The notes beneath the pieces are model-generated. The model searched no databases. It saw nothing but the letters and a program-made list of their open reading frames with translations, and was not told the origin of the DNA. Of a stretch of DNA of 64,000 nucleotides, positions 35,256 through 47,592 are shown one piece after another. Numbering within the stretch: the stretch's first letter is position 1; every line of letters starts with the position of its first letter. Made by a program: the position numbers and the translations under genes. The DNA is from Rotaria sordida (taxonomy: Eukaryota > Rotifera > Eurotatoria > Philodinida > Philodinidae), in the NCBI GenBank assembly GCA_905250125.1, contig CAJNOL010001021.1:21640-85639 (forward strand), read 5' to 3'.

Positions 35256-38173
35256 TAGCCTTCTTTGACCTTTGACCCGGCACAGACACACACACACTGA
35301 ACATAATATATATATATATGTGTTATCTTGAATGTGTCTCTATTAATGAAATCCATTGAATATATTTTATTGGATATTCGACATAAACTATTTATCATTA
35401 AATAGAATTGATAGAATTAAATGTTTAACGAATTAAATCTAACTCGATCTTAACTTATAAAAGAGAATTAGTTAAAAGATGAATTTATTTATGATAAAGT
35501 TAGGCTAAAAAAAGTTCCTCTGTATAAAGACATAGATAGAATAATTAAGAATAAATAATCGTTATTCACCAGAATGATTCTATTCTGCTGAGAGATGATT
35601 CTCTGACAAGTTCGAATCAAATGAAATATTTCAACGATCGAAATTTAATTAGAAGGTTGATATCGATCATCCTCTAGGGTCACCTATGACCTCTGGTAGA
35701 ATGTAAAATCTTTGAGAATAATTCATTTATGACGATAAGTTCATACAGTGATAAACAAAAAGTGAAGTCAGAATATTGAAAATAAAAATTGTAAACCGTC
35801 TGATTGTATTAGTGACGTTCTATGGAATCGGTATTATTAATCGAGAATTTTTCAACTGTGTCATATGTTTGTCTTAGTGACTATTAAATAATGATTGTTA
35901 TCGAAAGGCATAGAACTCGATAGTCACAGTTATTGTAAAGATGTTTATTATTTATATAGATCAATAGAAAGTTGTGTTATTTATTACATATGATCTTATT
36001 GTTTATCTTAGATATGAAAAATAAGTTCGTTCTAGAACTATTCTTCTTTTTATCAAACGATTCTATAATTCCACTGATTAGAAATCAATATTATTTTATG
36101 TTTGTCGATAATGACATCAAGACGATTCCATAGATTATTGATTATCCTATTATCCTATTAATAATAGATGAGTTGGTATATCTATGATCTATGTTGAATA
36201 TTTAACCTGAAATGATAAATAAATATTGATTTTTGTTCTAATAGATGATTAGTGATGAATATTGTTTTGTTCTATGATATAATCAATTTTATTTTCTATA
36301 TTAATTCCTCTTCATTAAACTGACGAAGATTAAAATAAACGAGAGAAAAAATAACGAGTTCGATCCAGTACTGATCAACATAAATAAAATCAAACGAGTT
36401 ATGAAAATATTAAGAGAAATAAAATCTAACAATGATCATAATATAAGTACACAATTAAAGGTAAGATACTGAGAGGTGCAAACAATAATTATTTAATCAA
36501 CGTTTTCAGAAGAGAATAGAGATATCGATTTTACTCAATCAGATGATTAAACAAACAAAAATAGATTTATATCATTAAAACAAATATTAAATAATTATAT
36601 CTATACTAGACAAATATAAACAAATCGATACTAGACGAAGAGAAATAATCAAAGTAACTAGTTATATTCAAACTATATTACTGATTATGATGATCAGAGA
36701 TCTTGAAAAATCAATTTCTATCTATAGAATAGTAAAATGATATAGATAAAAATAAGAAAATATTCTGATCAGACCTATAAACAATTGAGAAAGGAAATGG
36801 TTCGATATTTGAAATTTATTTCTATAGAAGAAAATTTAATATTTATTCCTATAGAAATGAAAATCAATCGAATAAATTATTCGAATATTTAAATAATAAT
36901 ATAATCAATATAATATATTATTTTTATTTTTTAAACGATATTTTATTTATACTAATAGTTAAAAAGATAATAGAATTTAATATCTAAGATTTTTTTCAGT
37001 TATAATCGATATAGAAGATGAAGGTTGAGATAGTAAAAATAAACTGAAAACTATTTCAACTATTTAACTTATTTAAAAATAAACATATTTATCTTTATAA
37101 ACAACAATTTTCTTTTGTCAATTTTAAAAAATTCAAAAATAATATTTCAATAAGACTTAACTCAATATTAACGATTGAAATAAAGAAAAAAAAATCTTTT
37201 TTACCTTAATTATAAATGAGTATAAATTCTAATAATATATAGAAATAATATTTAAAGGAGACGATAGTTATCTCTATATACTAGAAATAAGATAAAATAA
37301 TTCTAATAAAGTTAACAATTGAATTAACTTTTCAATGATTTTCAATATAATAAATAATATATTCAAGTTAAATTTTGTGATGATAATATATATCGATGAA
37401 TAATGATTCGATATTCTCGAATAATCTCTATCAAGATAAAAACGGATTGAATCATATTGAATTATTTCGAATGATTATTTTATTTAATATTAACTCTCTT
37501 AGATTAGATAACATAAGAGGATAGGTTATTACAAATCAATTCTATTTTAGTTATTATCATTAAATTGGATTAACTATTCAACAAATCTTTATCATTTATT
37601 CATCTAGTCAACAAAGAATTCAACTCTATTATACTGATATTAACTAAAATAGAGAATGGAGATTTATCTTTATTCTTTATATAAAAAACAAAAGATCTTG
37701 ACGAATAAAATCGAACGTTTTTCTAAAATATCCGAGTAGAATTTGATCAATAAAAAAATGTTAAAATAAATCTCGAATAAAAAGTATCCTATTAAATTAA
37801 ATATAAGGGTTTTTATAGATAATTGTAGGGTGAAAAAAAAAGTAATCTATAGAAATTTTTGTTTTGGTTTAAATAAAGTAATGTTGTTGTCATGTTCTCT
37901 TAAAAGATTGTCAGATAAATCATCATTTTTTATTCTTTTCATTGAGATATAATGTAACTATAGTTTGTTATCTTTCTCTTTATTATATAGAAATAAAATA
38001 AAAAGGTATAGAAAATAAAAGATTAACAAATAAAAAAAATGGTCATTTATTCTTATAATAGATATTATCTTATAGAATAAATATATTCAATTTATTAATA
38101 ATATTCTTCTTAAAACAATTTTAATAGGATAGAAATCATTATTTATTTATAAAATAAAACTAATTAATTGAAT
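35256..38173. other. AT-rich spacer upstream of the SLC16 gene
   Basis: Short AC and TA microsatellites at about 35284-35320, then very AT-rich sequence. No gene, RNA gene or defined repeat was recognised. Confidence 0.5.
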
Positions 38174-41100
38174 ATGGTAGGTAAAAATGATAAAAATTTT
38201 GGAGTTATAGAAAGAATTCCTCCTGATGGAGGTTGGGGATGGATTATTGTTTTATCATCATTTATCATTCATTTTATAATCGACGGGTAAATTAAATAAT
38301 ATTGATATATATATTTGTTTATTTTAAAAAATCTCTAAATCCAGAATAACATATTCAATGGGTGATATTTACTTAGAATCAATGTTATCCAATCTTGAGT
38401 TTAGTCGTGCTTATGTATCAGCAATATTTGCCTTGTTAGAATCAATAACATTAACTTCAGGTAAGGATATATCTATATCACTTTTTTTATATATTATAAT
38501 TCTAATTATCATTTTGTTTTAGCACCAATTTCAACAGTTTTTACAAATAGATTTGGATGTCGTAGAATGACGATAGTTGGTGCTATTATAGGATCATTAG
38601 GATTTTTTCTCAGTCGATGGTGGAGCAATGTTTATTATTATTATCTTACCATTGGTTTCATTGGAGGTATTTTTTTTCTTATGTTTTATCTAAAGTGATT
38701 ATCGAATATGTTAAGGAATTGGTTGTGGACTTATTTATTTACCTGCAATTGTCTCTGTTGGATATTATTTTGAAGAAAAACGTTCATTTGCAATGGGTAT
38801 TGCTGTATGTGGATCAGGTTTGGGTACAGTTACATTTCCATTTATTCTTCCTTGGTTAATAAATAGATTATTTTCGAATGATTATAAAAATGCTCTTTTA
38901 TTTGAATCATTTCTTATATTAATATGTTTCTTTTTTGGTCTTCTTATGGTATTTAATTTAATTAAAGTTTAATTTAATTTAATTTAATTTAATTTAATTT
39001 CTATTAAGATTCCTCTACCAATAGAACCTAGTGAACAACGTCGTTTACGATTTAAATTACGATCAGAAGTTAACGAATCAATAGAAAATATAAACGACGA
39101 AAATAATCAACCAACTGAACAAGTTATTCAACATGAAAGGTCTGAAAGCGAATATTAATTTGTCGAATATTTATATAATTTGATATTTAACTGATTAGTT
39201 CGAAAATGAATTCAAAGATAATTTCGATTTTTGTTAAAAGTACCGTTTCAATAATAAAACTAATATAATCTTAAATATGATTTATGATTTATGTTTTATT
39301 TAAATATTAACCATTATCAAATAAATCATATTCATTTAGAATTTTCATATAAAATATTTGAAAATTTTTAATAAATTTATTTTAATATGATAGACAAAGT
39401 AGAAAAATTCCGATAAATTCTATCGTTATTCAAGAAGAATAAAACATATTTATTCCTTTTAAAAGTGAAAAGATAACGTTTAACTAGCGATTGTTGTTGA
39501 GTTTTTCTAATTTAATCGTTTAATCGATATAAATAAAGAATAATCTTGTCATTGTTTTAATGATTTATGTAGTTTTTAGGATGAAAACATTCTAAAATAA
39601 TTTCTCGTTTATTATCGTTTGTTGTAGGATATCTATCGTTTCTTACTTCAAATATATATAAGATTATCAATATATATATACGTAGTTAACGATAAACTTA
39701 TCTTAAATAGGAAATATATTATATTTAATATAGACTTTTTCAGAATAATATTAACAAAAATAAATGAGGAAAAATAAAAATAAATATAAATATAATAAAA
39801 TCTATGAGTTAAAAAATGTCTATAAGATTTAATTGAATAATTTAATATATGATAAAAGTGAAATATCTCTTTGAAATGTTTCTATCTAATCTATAAACTT
39901 ATTCAATATATTTCAATATTATTTTAGAATAGATTGTGATTGAATAATATTATTTATTTTATTTAATTATATCAATATAAGTTAATATTATCTTTTCCTT
40001 TATCTTCAATTTTGATAATTTATTTTAATAAATTTAATTCTCTCCACTAATTATTAAATAATTAGACTAAGAATAAAAAATAAGCAAAGTTGGATCGATT
40101 ATCTCTTAGTTAATGTCTTAGAAATAATATAAATATTTCAATCCATCATTTTGGTTTTGTTGATTTTTTTATTATTTCATTTATTCGAATTTATTCATAA
40201 TATGAGAGAATCGACAATTAATAATTATGTTCTTTGATAGATCGAACAAATATCTGATCATCCCATTTTAGTCTAAACTTATTTTATGATTAAATATCTC
40301 GATAAACTGATTCTATGGATATAAGAGTCTCTCTAGTAGAAATCAAATAATATCAAGATCGAAAATCTACGAACTCCTATCGACTAATTAACCTTTGTTA
40401 TATAGTTAGTTTTTTAACTCTAAAATAGTTAAGACCTTCTATTCTATAATCTAAAAAAAAACGAAAAAATTCTAAATAATATCTCGAGTTTAATTCAACG
40501 ATCATCTTGGTTAGTTTAAAGACACGAGTCAAATAAATAAAGTTTTATGTTAGTCACCATTAACAAACAATTTTTATTCGTTTACAAGAGAAATTTTTAT
40601 TTAATAATTATTGATAATAAAACAAACTTTCGAAAGATAATTTGATTTTTCTTCTAGGAAACAAAGTAAAAGTAAAAAAGTGAGAATTGATCTTTGTTTT
40701 ATTCAAAGTTAAGTTATCGTAGTTGTTGTGTTATATAATTGACCGACCGTTTCGTGTATGAATTGTCTAATAGATATTCGTTTAAGATAATTCCTATTCA
40801 ATCAGTGATGATGAGTACTGATAAAGGCTCTCTGAATGATAAAATATCGAGTTGCTATTTGTAGAGACCAAGAAAACTAAACGAAAAAATATATAATTTG
40901 TTCTCATTATGATCGATTGAATGATAATAGTCTCGAATAAAAAACAATAATAGAAGTGAAAAAATATTCTCGTTAGATAAAATGATTATATTAAATAGGT
41001 AGCCATTTATGCATCGAACTCAAAAAAAAAAAAAGAAAATTTTTTTCATAAAATAAATAAATTTAAATCTAATAAGGAGAATATTTGAAGTTTATCTTGA

Positions 41101-42710
41101 AGATCTTTAAAAATTTCTCGATTAATTAAAAGTAAACTAAGAATTGAGAGTTTTTTATAAAATGATTAATAATAATACTGTTTTTAAAATAGTTTCATCA
41201 TTCTATGAATATATTCAAAACAAAATTTTTGTTATACTTTGAATAATGTTATTCTACTATAGAACTGATCGAAATTTGATTTTTCCAACCTTTCAAAAGT
41301 TTTTATTCAAAATATAATCTTATGTATCCTAAGAAAAATTTGAAAAGTATATTCGAAAAGAGTATTCAATTATCATTCTAGAATAATATATTATCTCATA
41401 ATACGATTAATTAATCAGAAAAAATAATAATAAAAATTGTTTTTTTTTTAAAAGAAAATTTCAACTCTAATGATTAATATAGTATGAATTATTGTTTATA
41501 GTACCGTTGATTTATTTAGTGTATCTTTTCTAACAACATCTCCTAACAATGTTATTAATCAAGAACAACATTTACCCAATGGTAGACGATATAGTACAAT
41601 ATCGTTTCGAAATATTCCTTATATCGGTATAAATGGTAAGATGATTAATAAAAAGGAACATTGTTGGGAATCTCTATCACAACTATCATCACCATATCGT
41701 CATTCAGTTGTAACAATTGAAAATAGTTCATTGTATCGGGGTAGTCTTAGACGTATATCATTACCGAATAAACTGAATGATGATTTTAAACCAAATAATC
41801 CAATAATTATATCAAAGAGAACAAATAATGATAATCAGTCAAATATAACCATCAATCAAAATGAGCAACTTCCAGATTCAATAATTGGTTCACTTATAGA
41901 GCAGATCAATCTAAATCTCCTTCGAAATCCTTCATTTACTCTTTTTACAATATCGAATTTTTTATCAAGTCTTGGATTTTTTGTTCCCTATAATTTTGCA
42001 CATGATCTTGCAAAAGATTCACATGTTGAAGAAACTGATAGAAAGTTTGTTATTATGGCAATTGGTCTTTCAACTTGTTTTGGTCATGTTATTATTGGAT
42101 ATTTAGCCGATCTTAAATGGGTATGAACAATAGAAAGATTCAAAGAATTTTTTTTTTTAAAACCAAGTTTATATATTATTTCAATATTCTTAGGTTAATC
42201 GTTTGACATTGTACAGTTTAACATTGATAATAGCCGGTCTAGCGACAATCTTTGCTCCATATAGTGGTTCTCATATTCTTCCTCATCTTGTTTATGGATC
42301 ATTTTTCGGTTTCTTCTCTGGTGGTTATGTTGGATTAACATCAATAATTACTGTTGATCTTGTCGGTATAGATAAATTATCGAATGGAATGGGTATTATT
42401 CTACTATTTCAAGGTATTGCTACTGGTATAGGTACTCCAGCTGCTGGTAAGGAACTATATTTAATATCAATTAAATTCGAACTGATTTCATAATTGTCTA
42501 GGCGCAATGCGCGATGCATTTGAAAAACATGCTCGACCATTTCTTTGGCCATATTTGATGTTTGGTGGTTTTGTAGTATTAAGTGGTGCCATCCTATTTG
42601 CAATTCCAATATTAATACGAAGAGATGAAAATCGAGAAAAATTACACAAAATTCCATTGGATATCAATCTTATTTCTCATTTAAATACAAATTCATCTTC
42701 AGATCCATAA
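38174..42710 (+). CDS. Monocarboxylate transporter-like protein (SLC16/MCT, MFS)
   Basis: Eight exons: 38174-38286, 38345-38460, 38523-38666, 38716-38948, 39009-39139, 41502-42120, 42194-42446 and 42502-42710. All introns are GT...AG and all phases agree, giving 605 residues. The signature [11 protein letters not shown] at residues ~15-25 is the MCT motif at the start of helix 1. Helices 1-6 fill exons 1-4; a long hydrophilic central loop (about 175 residues, exons 5-6) separates them from helices 7-12 ([20 protein letters not shown] onward). Arg-rich motifs such as TNRFGCRRM lie at the helix 2-3 loop. SLC16 proteins move lactate, pyruvate, ketone bodies or related acids, often with protons, across the plasma membrane. 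Introns are 49-73 bp except intron 5 (2,362 bp, AT-rich, nothing recognised inside). Intron 4 has a TTTAA microsatellite. Substrate and paralogue number unknown. Confidence 0.9.
38960..39001 (+). repeat. TTTAA microsatellite in intron 4 of the SLC16-like gene
   Basis: About six to seven consecutive TTTAA units just upstream of the exon 5 acceptor. Length variation here could affect splicing, but nothing shows that it does. Confidence 0.85.
39140..41501 (+). other. 2.36-kb intron 5 of the SLC16-like gene
   Basis: GT at 39140 and AG at 41500-41501; joining AG + T gives Ser in frame. It is about 40 times longer than the gene's other introns. No ORF, repeat copy or RNA gene was recognised inside it. 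Confidence 0.75.
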
Positions 42711-43146
42711 CAGCAACAAGTTTAATTCCTTGTAATCTTTAAATAAAACTTTGAACGATATTAATGTACTAGATTTTCAAACTTTCTTATTCAGTTATTT
42801 AAAAGAAATATTTTCTTTTCAATTATATACTTCCTTCAATCAAAATTCAACTGACATATCGTTTATTCTACTCATTAAATCCACTAATCATATATCAATA
42901 CTCTACTTCTCATCTCATAATCATCTATTAAATTAGTCACGCGGTCCCTTTTACTCTTGTTTCACATGTCGACGCACGTTGAAACTTGAATATTTGTATA
43001 ATAGAGATGGAACCAATATATTATAGTCTAGCGATAAGATTTATCATTATAATGGCGATAGCATTGATATTTAGCTAATTATATTGATCTTGTCTTATTC
43101 TGAAGAGTAGTTTTGTGTCTTTAGGAACAATGCAGAATCCATTTTG
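42711..43146. other. 3' flank of the SLC16-like gene
   Basis: AT-rich; probable 3' UTR followed by spacer (an AATAAA is present at about 42740). An ORF at 42751-42936 shows no family resemblance. Confidence 0.4.
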
Positions 43147-43386
43147 TTTTTTGTGTACTCAAAAAGTTCGTACACTCTACAATCGGTCAGTGTGTCCGGC
43201 CGTCCGTCCGTTTACACGATAACTCTTCACAATTACATTCGATTGAGCTGCAATTTTGTGCACAGAATTGTCTCATCAATATCTCGGTCGAGTTTGAAAA
43301 TGAGAAGGATCCGTCAAGAAATGGCTGAGTTATCGAAAAAATTGTCATTATTGACCAGACCATCCCTGATGGGGGGTACAGGGATT
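43147..43386 (+). mobile_element. ~770-bp repeat family, diverged 5' fragment (copy 4a)
   Basis: Begins TTTTGTGTACTCAAAAAG with the CCGGCCGTCCGTCCG block and ATCTCGGTCGAG. The interior is much more diverged than other copies and it stops after about 240 bp, directly before copy 4b. It may be an older copy or a distinct subfamily. Confidence 0.75.
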
Positions 43387-44172
43387 TTTTGTGTACTCAG
43401 AAAGTTCATAGACTATAGAATCGGTCAGTGTGTCCGGCCGGCCGGCCGTTTACACGATAACTTTTGAAAGGAGAGTCCGATTGCGATGAAATTTTCTACA
43501 CAGCTTAGTCTCAACAATATCTCGGTGGAGAGAAGAAGATGAGAAGGATTGGTCGAGCCATTGCTGAGTTATTGGAAAAATAGTCATTTTTCCCTATGCT
43601 TCCCTATGCGAAGATCGACCTATCTCCACTTTCGTAAAAAACTTTTCCTATTATAGTCAAATAAAACCCCAACTATTATATACCATTCGGTAGAGAATTT
43701 CACGAGCTACAAAATCGTATATAAAATATAAAGAAACAAGAAGATTAACTCACCTATTGCAAGGGTAATAAAACGGAAATTGGTTCTGTTTGTGTCCACA
43801 CTCTAATTGAACCACAATTCGAGCTCTGTCTTTCGATCACAGCGATGATAGTTCGAGGTTTTTTGGGTAGGAGAACTCCAATCTATGCTCCGTCTGCCTC
43901 GAAATCCCATTGGTTGAACAGTAACTAATAGAAATGAAGTTATAGGAAAAACGACTTTGTTAGGGTAAATCAAGGCGAAGAGTTCAAATCTGGGTTGTAT
44001 TCACCCACAAATCCTATTGGTTGAGCAGTAACCAATAGAAATCAAGTGTTTATAGAAAAAGGTTTGCCAGGATAATTTTTATGCCCCCACATTCTAGGAT
44101 AACTCATCTGTCTCATTCACTTTTCTTCAGTACACATAACTCTCGGATTTAAATCCGAGGTTTCCACATTTA
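43387..44172 (+). mobile_element. ~770-bp repeat family, copy 4b (forward)
   Basis: Full-length, from TTTTGTGTACTCAGAAAG through CCGGCCGGCCGG, the two CCAATAGAAATCAAGT-type internal units, to the palindrome CTCGGATTTAAATCCGAG and GTTTCCACATTT. One base change in the central word (ATTCGGTAGAGAATTT). It faces copy 5. Confidence 0.88.
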
Positions 44173-44496
44173 GTTTTTATTTATTCCACTTAATTTGACT
44201 CTCTCATTGATCAAGGATTATTAAGTTCAGATTGATGTTTATTACTCATAGGTCAACAGATATTGATGCCGTATATTGACATTTATATATAAAATATATT
44301 TTCAGCTACGGTTTTTAAACGAATTTTTCATAAATCATATTTATTATTATCAAAATATTTTGCTTCTATTGAAGAATTTATCGAGCAAATCTTATTTATT
44401 TATTCATTATCTTTAGAAATAATATATTCGAACTATTTAACAAGAAAAAAAAACACAAGAAAATAACGAAATTTGAAATAAATAATATAATAAATA

Positions 44497-45282
44497 AATG
44501 TGATAAACCTCGGATTTAAATCCGAGAGTTATGTGTACTGAAGAAAAGTGAATCAGACAGATGAGTCGTTCTAGAATGTGGGAATATAAAAATTATCCTG
44601 GCAAACCTTATCTACAAACACTTGATTTCTATTGGCTACTGCTCAACCAATAGGATTTGTGGGTGAATACAGAGAAGATTTCAACTCTTCACCTTGATTT
44701 ACCCTAACAAAGTCGTTTTTCCTATAACTTCATTTCTATTAGTTACTGTTCAACCAATGGAATTTCGAGGCGAATGGAGCACAGATTCGAGTTCTCCACC
44801 CCAGAAAAGCTCGAACTATCATCGCTGTGATCGGAAGAACGAGCTCTATTTGTGGATTAATTAGAGCGTGGACAAAAAGAGGACCGAATTCCGTTTAATT
44901 ATCTTTGCAATAGCTGAGTTGGCCTTCTTGTTTCCTTATATTTTATATACCATTTTGTAGCTCGTGAAATTTTCTATCGAATGGTATATAATAGTTGGGG
45001 TTTTATTTGACTATGATAGAAAAAGTTTTTTACGAAAGCGAAGATAGGTCGATCTTCGCATAGGGAAGCATAGGGAAAAATGACTATTTTTCCAATAACT
45101 CAGCTATGGCTCGGTCAATCCTTCTCATATTCTTCTCTCGACCGAGATATTTTTGAGACTAAACTGTGTAGAAAATTTCATCGTGATCGGACTCTCCTTT
45201 CAAAGGTTATCGTGTAAACGGCCGGCCGGCCGGACACACTGACCGATTCTATAGTCTATGAACTTTTTGAGTACACAAAAAG
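44497..45282 (-). mobile_element. ~770-bp repeat family, copy 5 (reverse)
   Basis: Starts with the palindrome end (CTCGGATTTAAATCCGAG at about 44510) and finishes TTTTTGAGTACACAAAAAG. Together with copy 4b it makes a large inverted repeat with a ~325-bp AT-rich spacer (44173-44496). The outer end of each copy is the TGTGTACTC end; the palindrome ends face inward. Confidence 0.88.
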
Positions 45283-45545
45283 AATATATAAAGTCTTCGA
45301 TTAAATTGTCATAGATTCTTATTCAACTAGATTGTACAGAAAATTGTACGATAATATGATAATTGAAAAAATAATTATATTTCCTATTGATTGGAAGATT
45401 AGATTGAGTAAAAAGTAGATTGTGATAATAAGTGACTACATCTCTCATAATACTGATTTCCTTTATCTGGGTCAAAGTATGATTGGCGATTTTATTGGAA
45501 AGAATTTTCTGTTCGTAAGGAAAATAAATAAAGATGATTTGTTTA

Positions 45546-46800
45546 AAAAGAAAAATTTGACTAACATTGTATAATTTGTTTTTCAGTAACGATGAATGGA
45601 GTCAATTTAAGAATATTTTCAATATTTTAAATCTAGTCCTTCATAAAGATTACTTCAGAGTTGAAGGATGTTGGATGTACACGAGCCATGCTCATCGTAA
45701 TCATCCATACGATCAATTCAGTGCATCAATTAAACCTATCCTTATATTATCTATAACAACATCAGACATATCAATTTTCATCGAATGATAATCATACAGT
45801 CAATCCATACAAATGTTAACAATCACAAATTAATACTTTTTACATTAATTTAGACACCGTTGAACGTCTTTATAATAATGTTCTGGAAGTTTGTTGAAAA
45901 AACTTAAATAAAATAGGTTTAAATAGAACTAAAAAAGTATCTAAAACAAGTTATTTCTTAGGTTATATAAAGCATATAGATTTCTTTGACTAGTTCAATG
46001 TTTGTCTCTATCAGACAGTAATCTACCAGTGTACATCAAATTCAATGTATTATATCAGGTTTAACGTATATGACTAAGGATGAATTTGAATAATCAGTTG
46101 AAAAAGTGTCGATATCGAATGATTTCTATGTTGGTAGTTTGATAATTACGAATAATAATGAGAATTTTCATTTAGCTAAAACAAAGTTGATCGACCATTT
46201 AAGATAATAACTAGAATGAGAATATATTGACCCATCGTTTCCAACCAATAAATTTTATGTATTTGAATAAAAGAACATAAACATTTCTAGTATAAATATT
46301 GACAATATTATTCTTTGGTGTCATAATCGTAGAGTTGCCCGACGAGATGAACTTTATGAAAATCCTCAATAATTTAAAGGACATTAAAAATATTTGTGAG
46401 GAATTTTCGGCTACTTCTACTAATACGATTTATTTATTTATATTTAAAAAAATATCTTAAATAAAGATAGAGATATATTATTCTACTTGCTGTTCAAAAT
46501 ATTTTCTATCATACAGTAGATCTATTAATACTTTATTAAACTATAATCTTTCGAATATATCAATCGAGATGTTAAAAACTCTTCTCCAAATTTGAATTAT
46601 CTTTTTTATTTATTAAATTTTACTATCTATGATTCATGTCAAATCAGCAGACTTATAAACGACCGCAAAATTGTCGTATTTTGGCATATTACATAGCACT
46701 GCATCACGATTCCTTATTTTGTGATACACAATATGGAAAAATATGATTGTAACACGGTGAAATACGTAATGTATATGAATTTGTTCTAGTTCATCGTGGA
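45546..46800 (+). pseudogene. Decayed coding sequence, family uncertain
   Basis: Pieces of protein-like sequence survive on the plus strand between stops. 45584-45788 follows a TTTCAG acceptor and reads DEWSQFKNIFNILNLVLHKD and FRVEGCWMYTSHAHRNHP. 46065-46200 reads LTYMTKDEFE and VSISNDFYVGSLII. About 46220-46375 reads EYIDPSFPTNKFYVFE, then ILWCHNRRVARRDELYENPQ. About 46670-46815 reads RILAYYIALHHDSLFCDTQY and VYEFVLVHRGHTYKK. The DPSFP ... W...R..ELYENP spacing faintly recalls the start of a calpain protease domain, but the catalytic Cys region was not found. Several stops interrupt every frame. Confidence 0.3.
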
Positions 46801-46814
46801 CATACGTATAAAAA

Positions 46815-47592
46815 GGTTAGAGAAAAAAATATAGATTTATATATAAATATGATTAATTTATTGAAAAATAAGTAGAATTTGTATGATAATCTAGAAAAAT
46901 AAATTTAATGAAATGACTAAAAATAGGACTAATCAGAAAAAAAATGTTTACCTTTATTTATAATTAAACGAAATAATTAAAGAATATTTTTTAATTGAGA
47001 ATAAAATTTAAGATGAAACTTATTTTATTTTATTAGTTTTTTTAATGAAAAAAAAGCAAACAGAAAATCTTTGATTAATTTATCTTATTCAAAGTTGAAT
47101 AAAAGTTTATGAAAAACCTTTATGTTTTTGTATTTTGATTAAATCTCGTAAAATAATTCGTCATTTGTTTGACGATTTTAAGATTAGATAAAAAAACTCT
47201 TCCGTTTTTTTTTTCCATTGATTATTTGATGAGTCTCATAACTATGAAAAAAATGTTGAAGATAAGACAATTATCAAATAAATAAACAATGGTTATTAAA
47301 TGATCGATATGTCTTTATCAATAATATAAATAAAAATATTTTTTTATCTTTTTATAATAATCAATTGATAAATAATATTATTCTTATCAATAGAGTAATG
47401 TCATCTATTTATATATATGTTCGATTAAGAATAAAAATAAGAGGAGATATTTAATGGTGGAAAATCAACCAATTGTGTCTCTTTTTCTTTATTTAAAGAA
47501 AGAAACAAATAACAAAATTCTAGATCTGATTAGAATAAATTTCTATATATATGTAACAATAAATATTCTTTTTTCAATAGAACAAAAACCGA
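46815..47592. other. Upstream region of the phosphotransferase gene
   Basis: AT-rich. A small ORF at 47454-47657 is in a different frame and overlaps the gene start. A TTTTTTCAATAG acceptor-like sequence ends at 47580, only 12 bases before the ATG, so a 5' UTR intron is possible. Confidence 0.35.
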
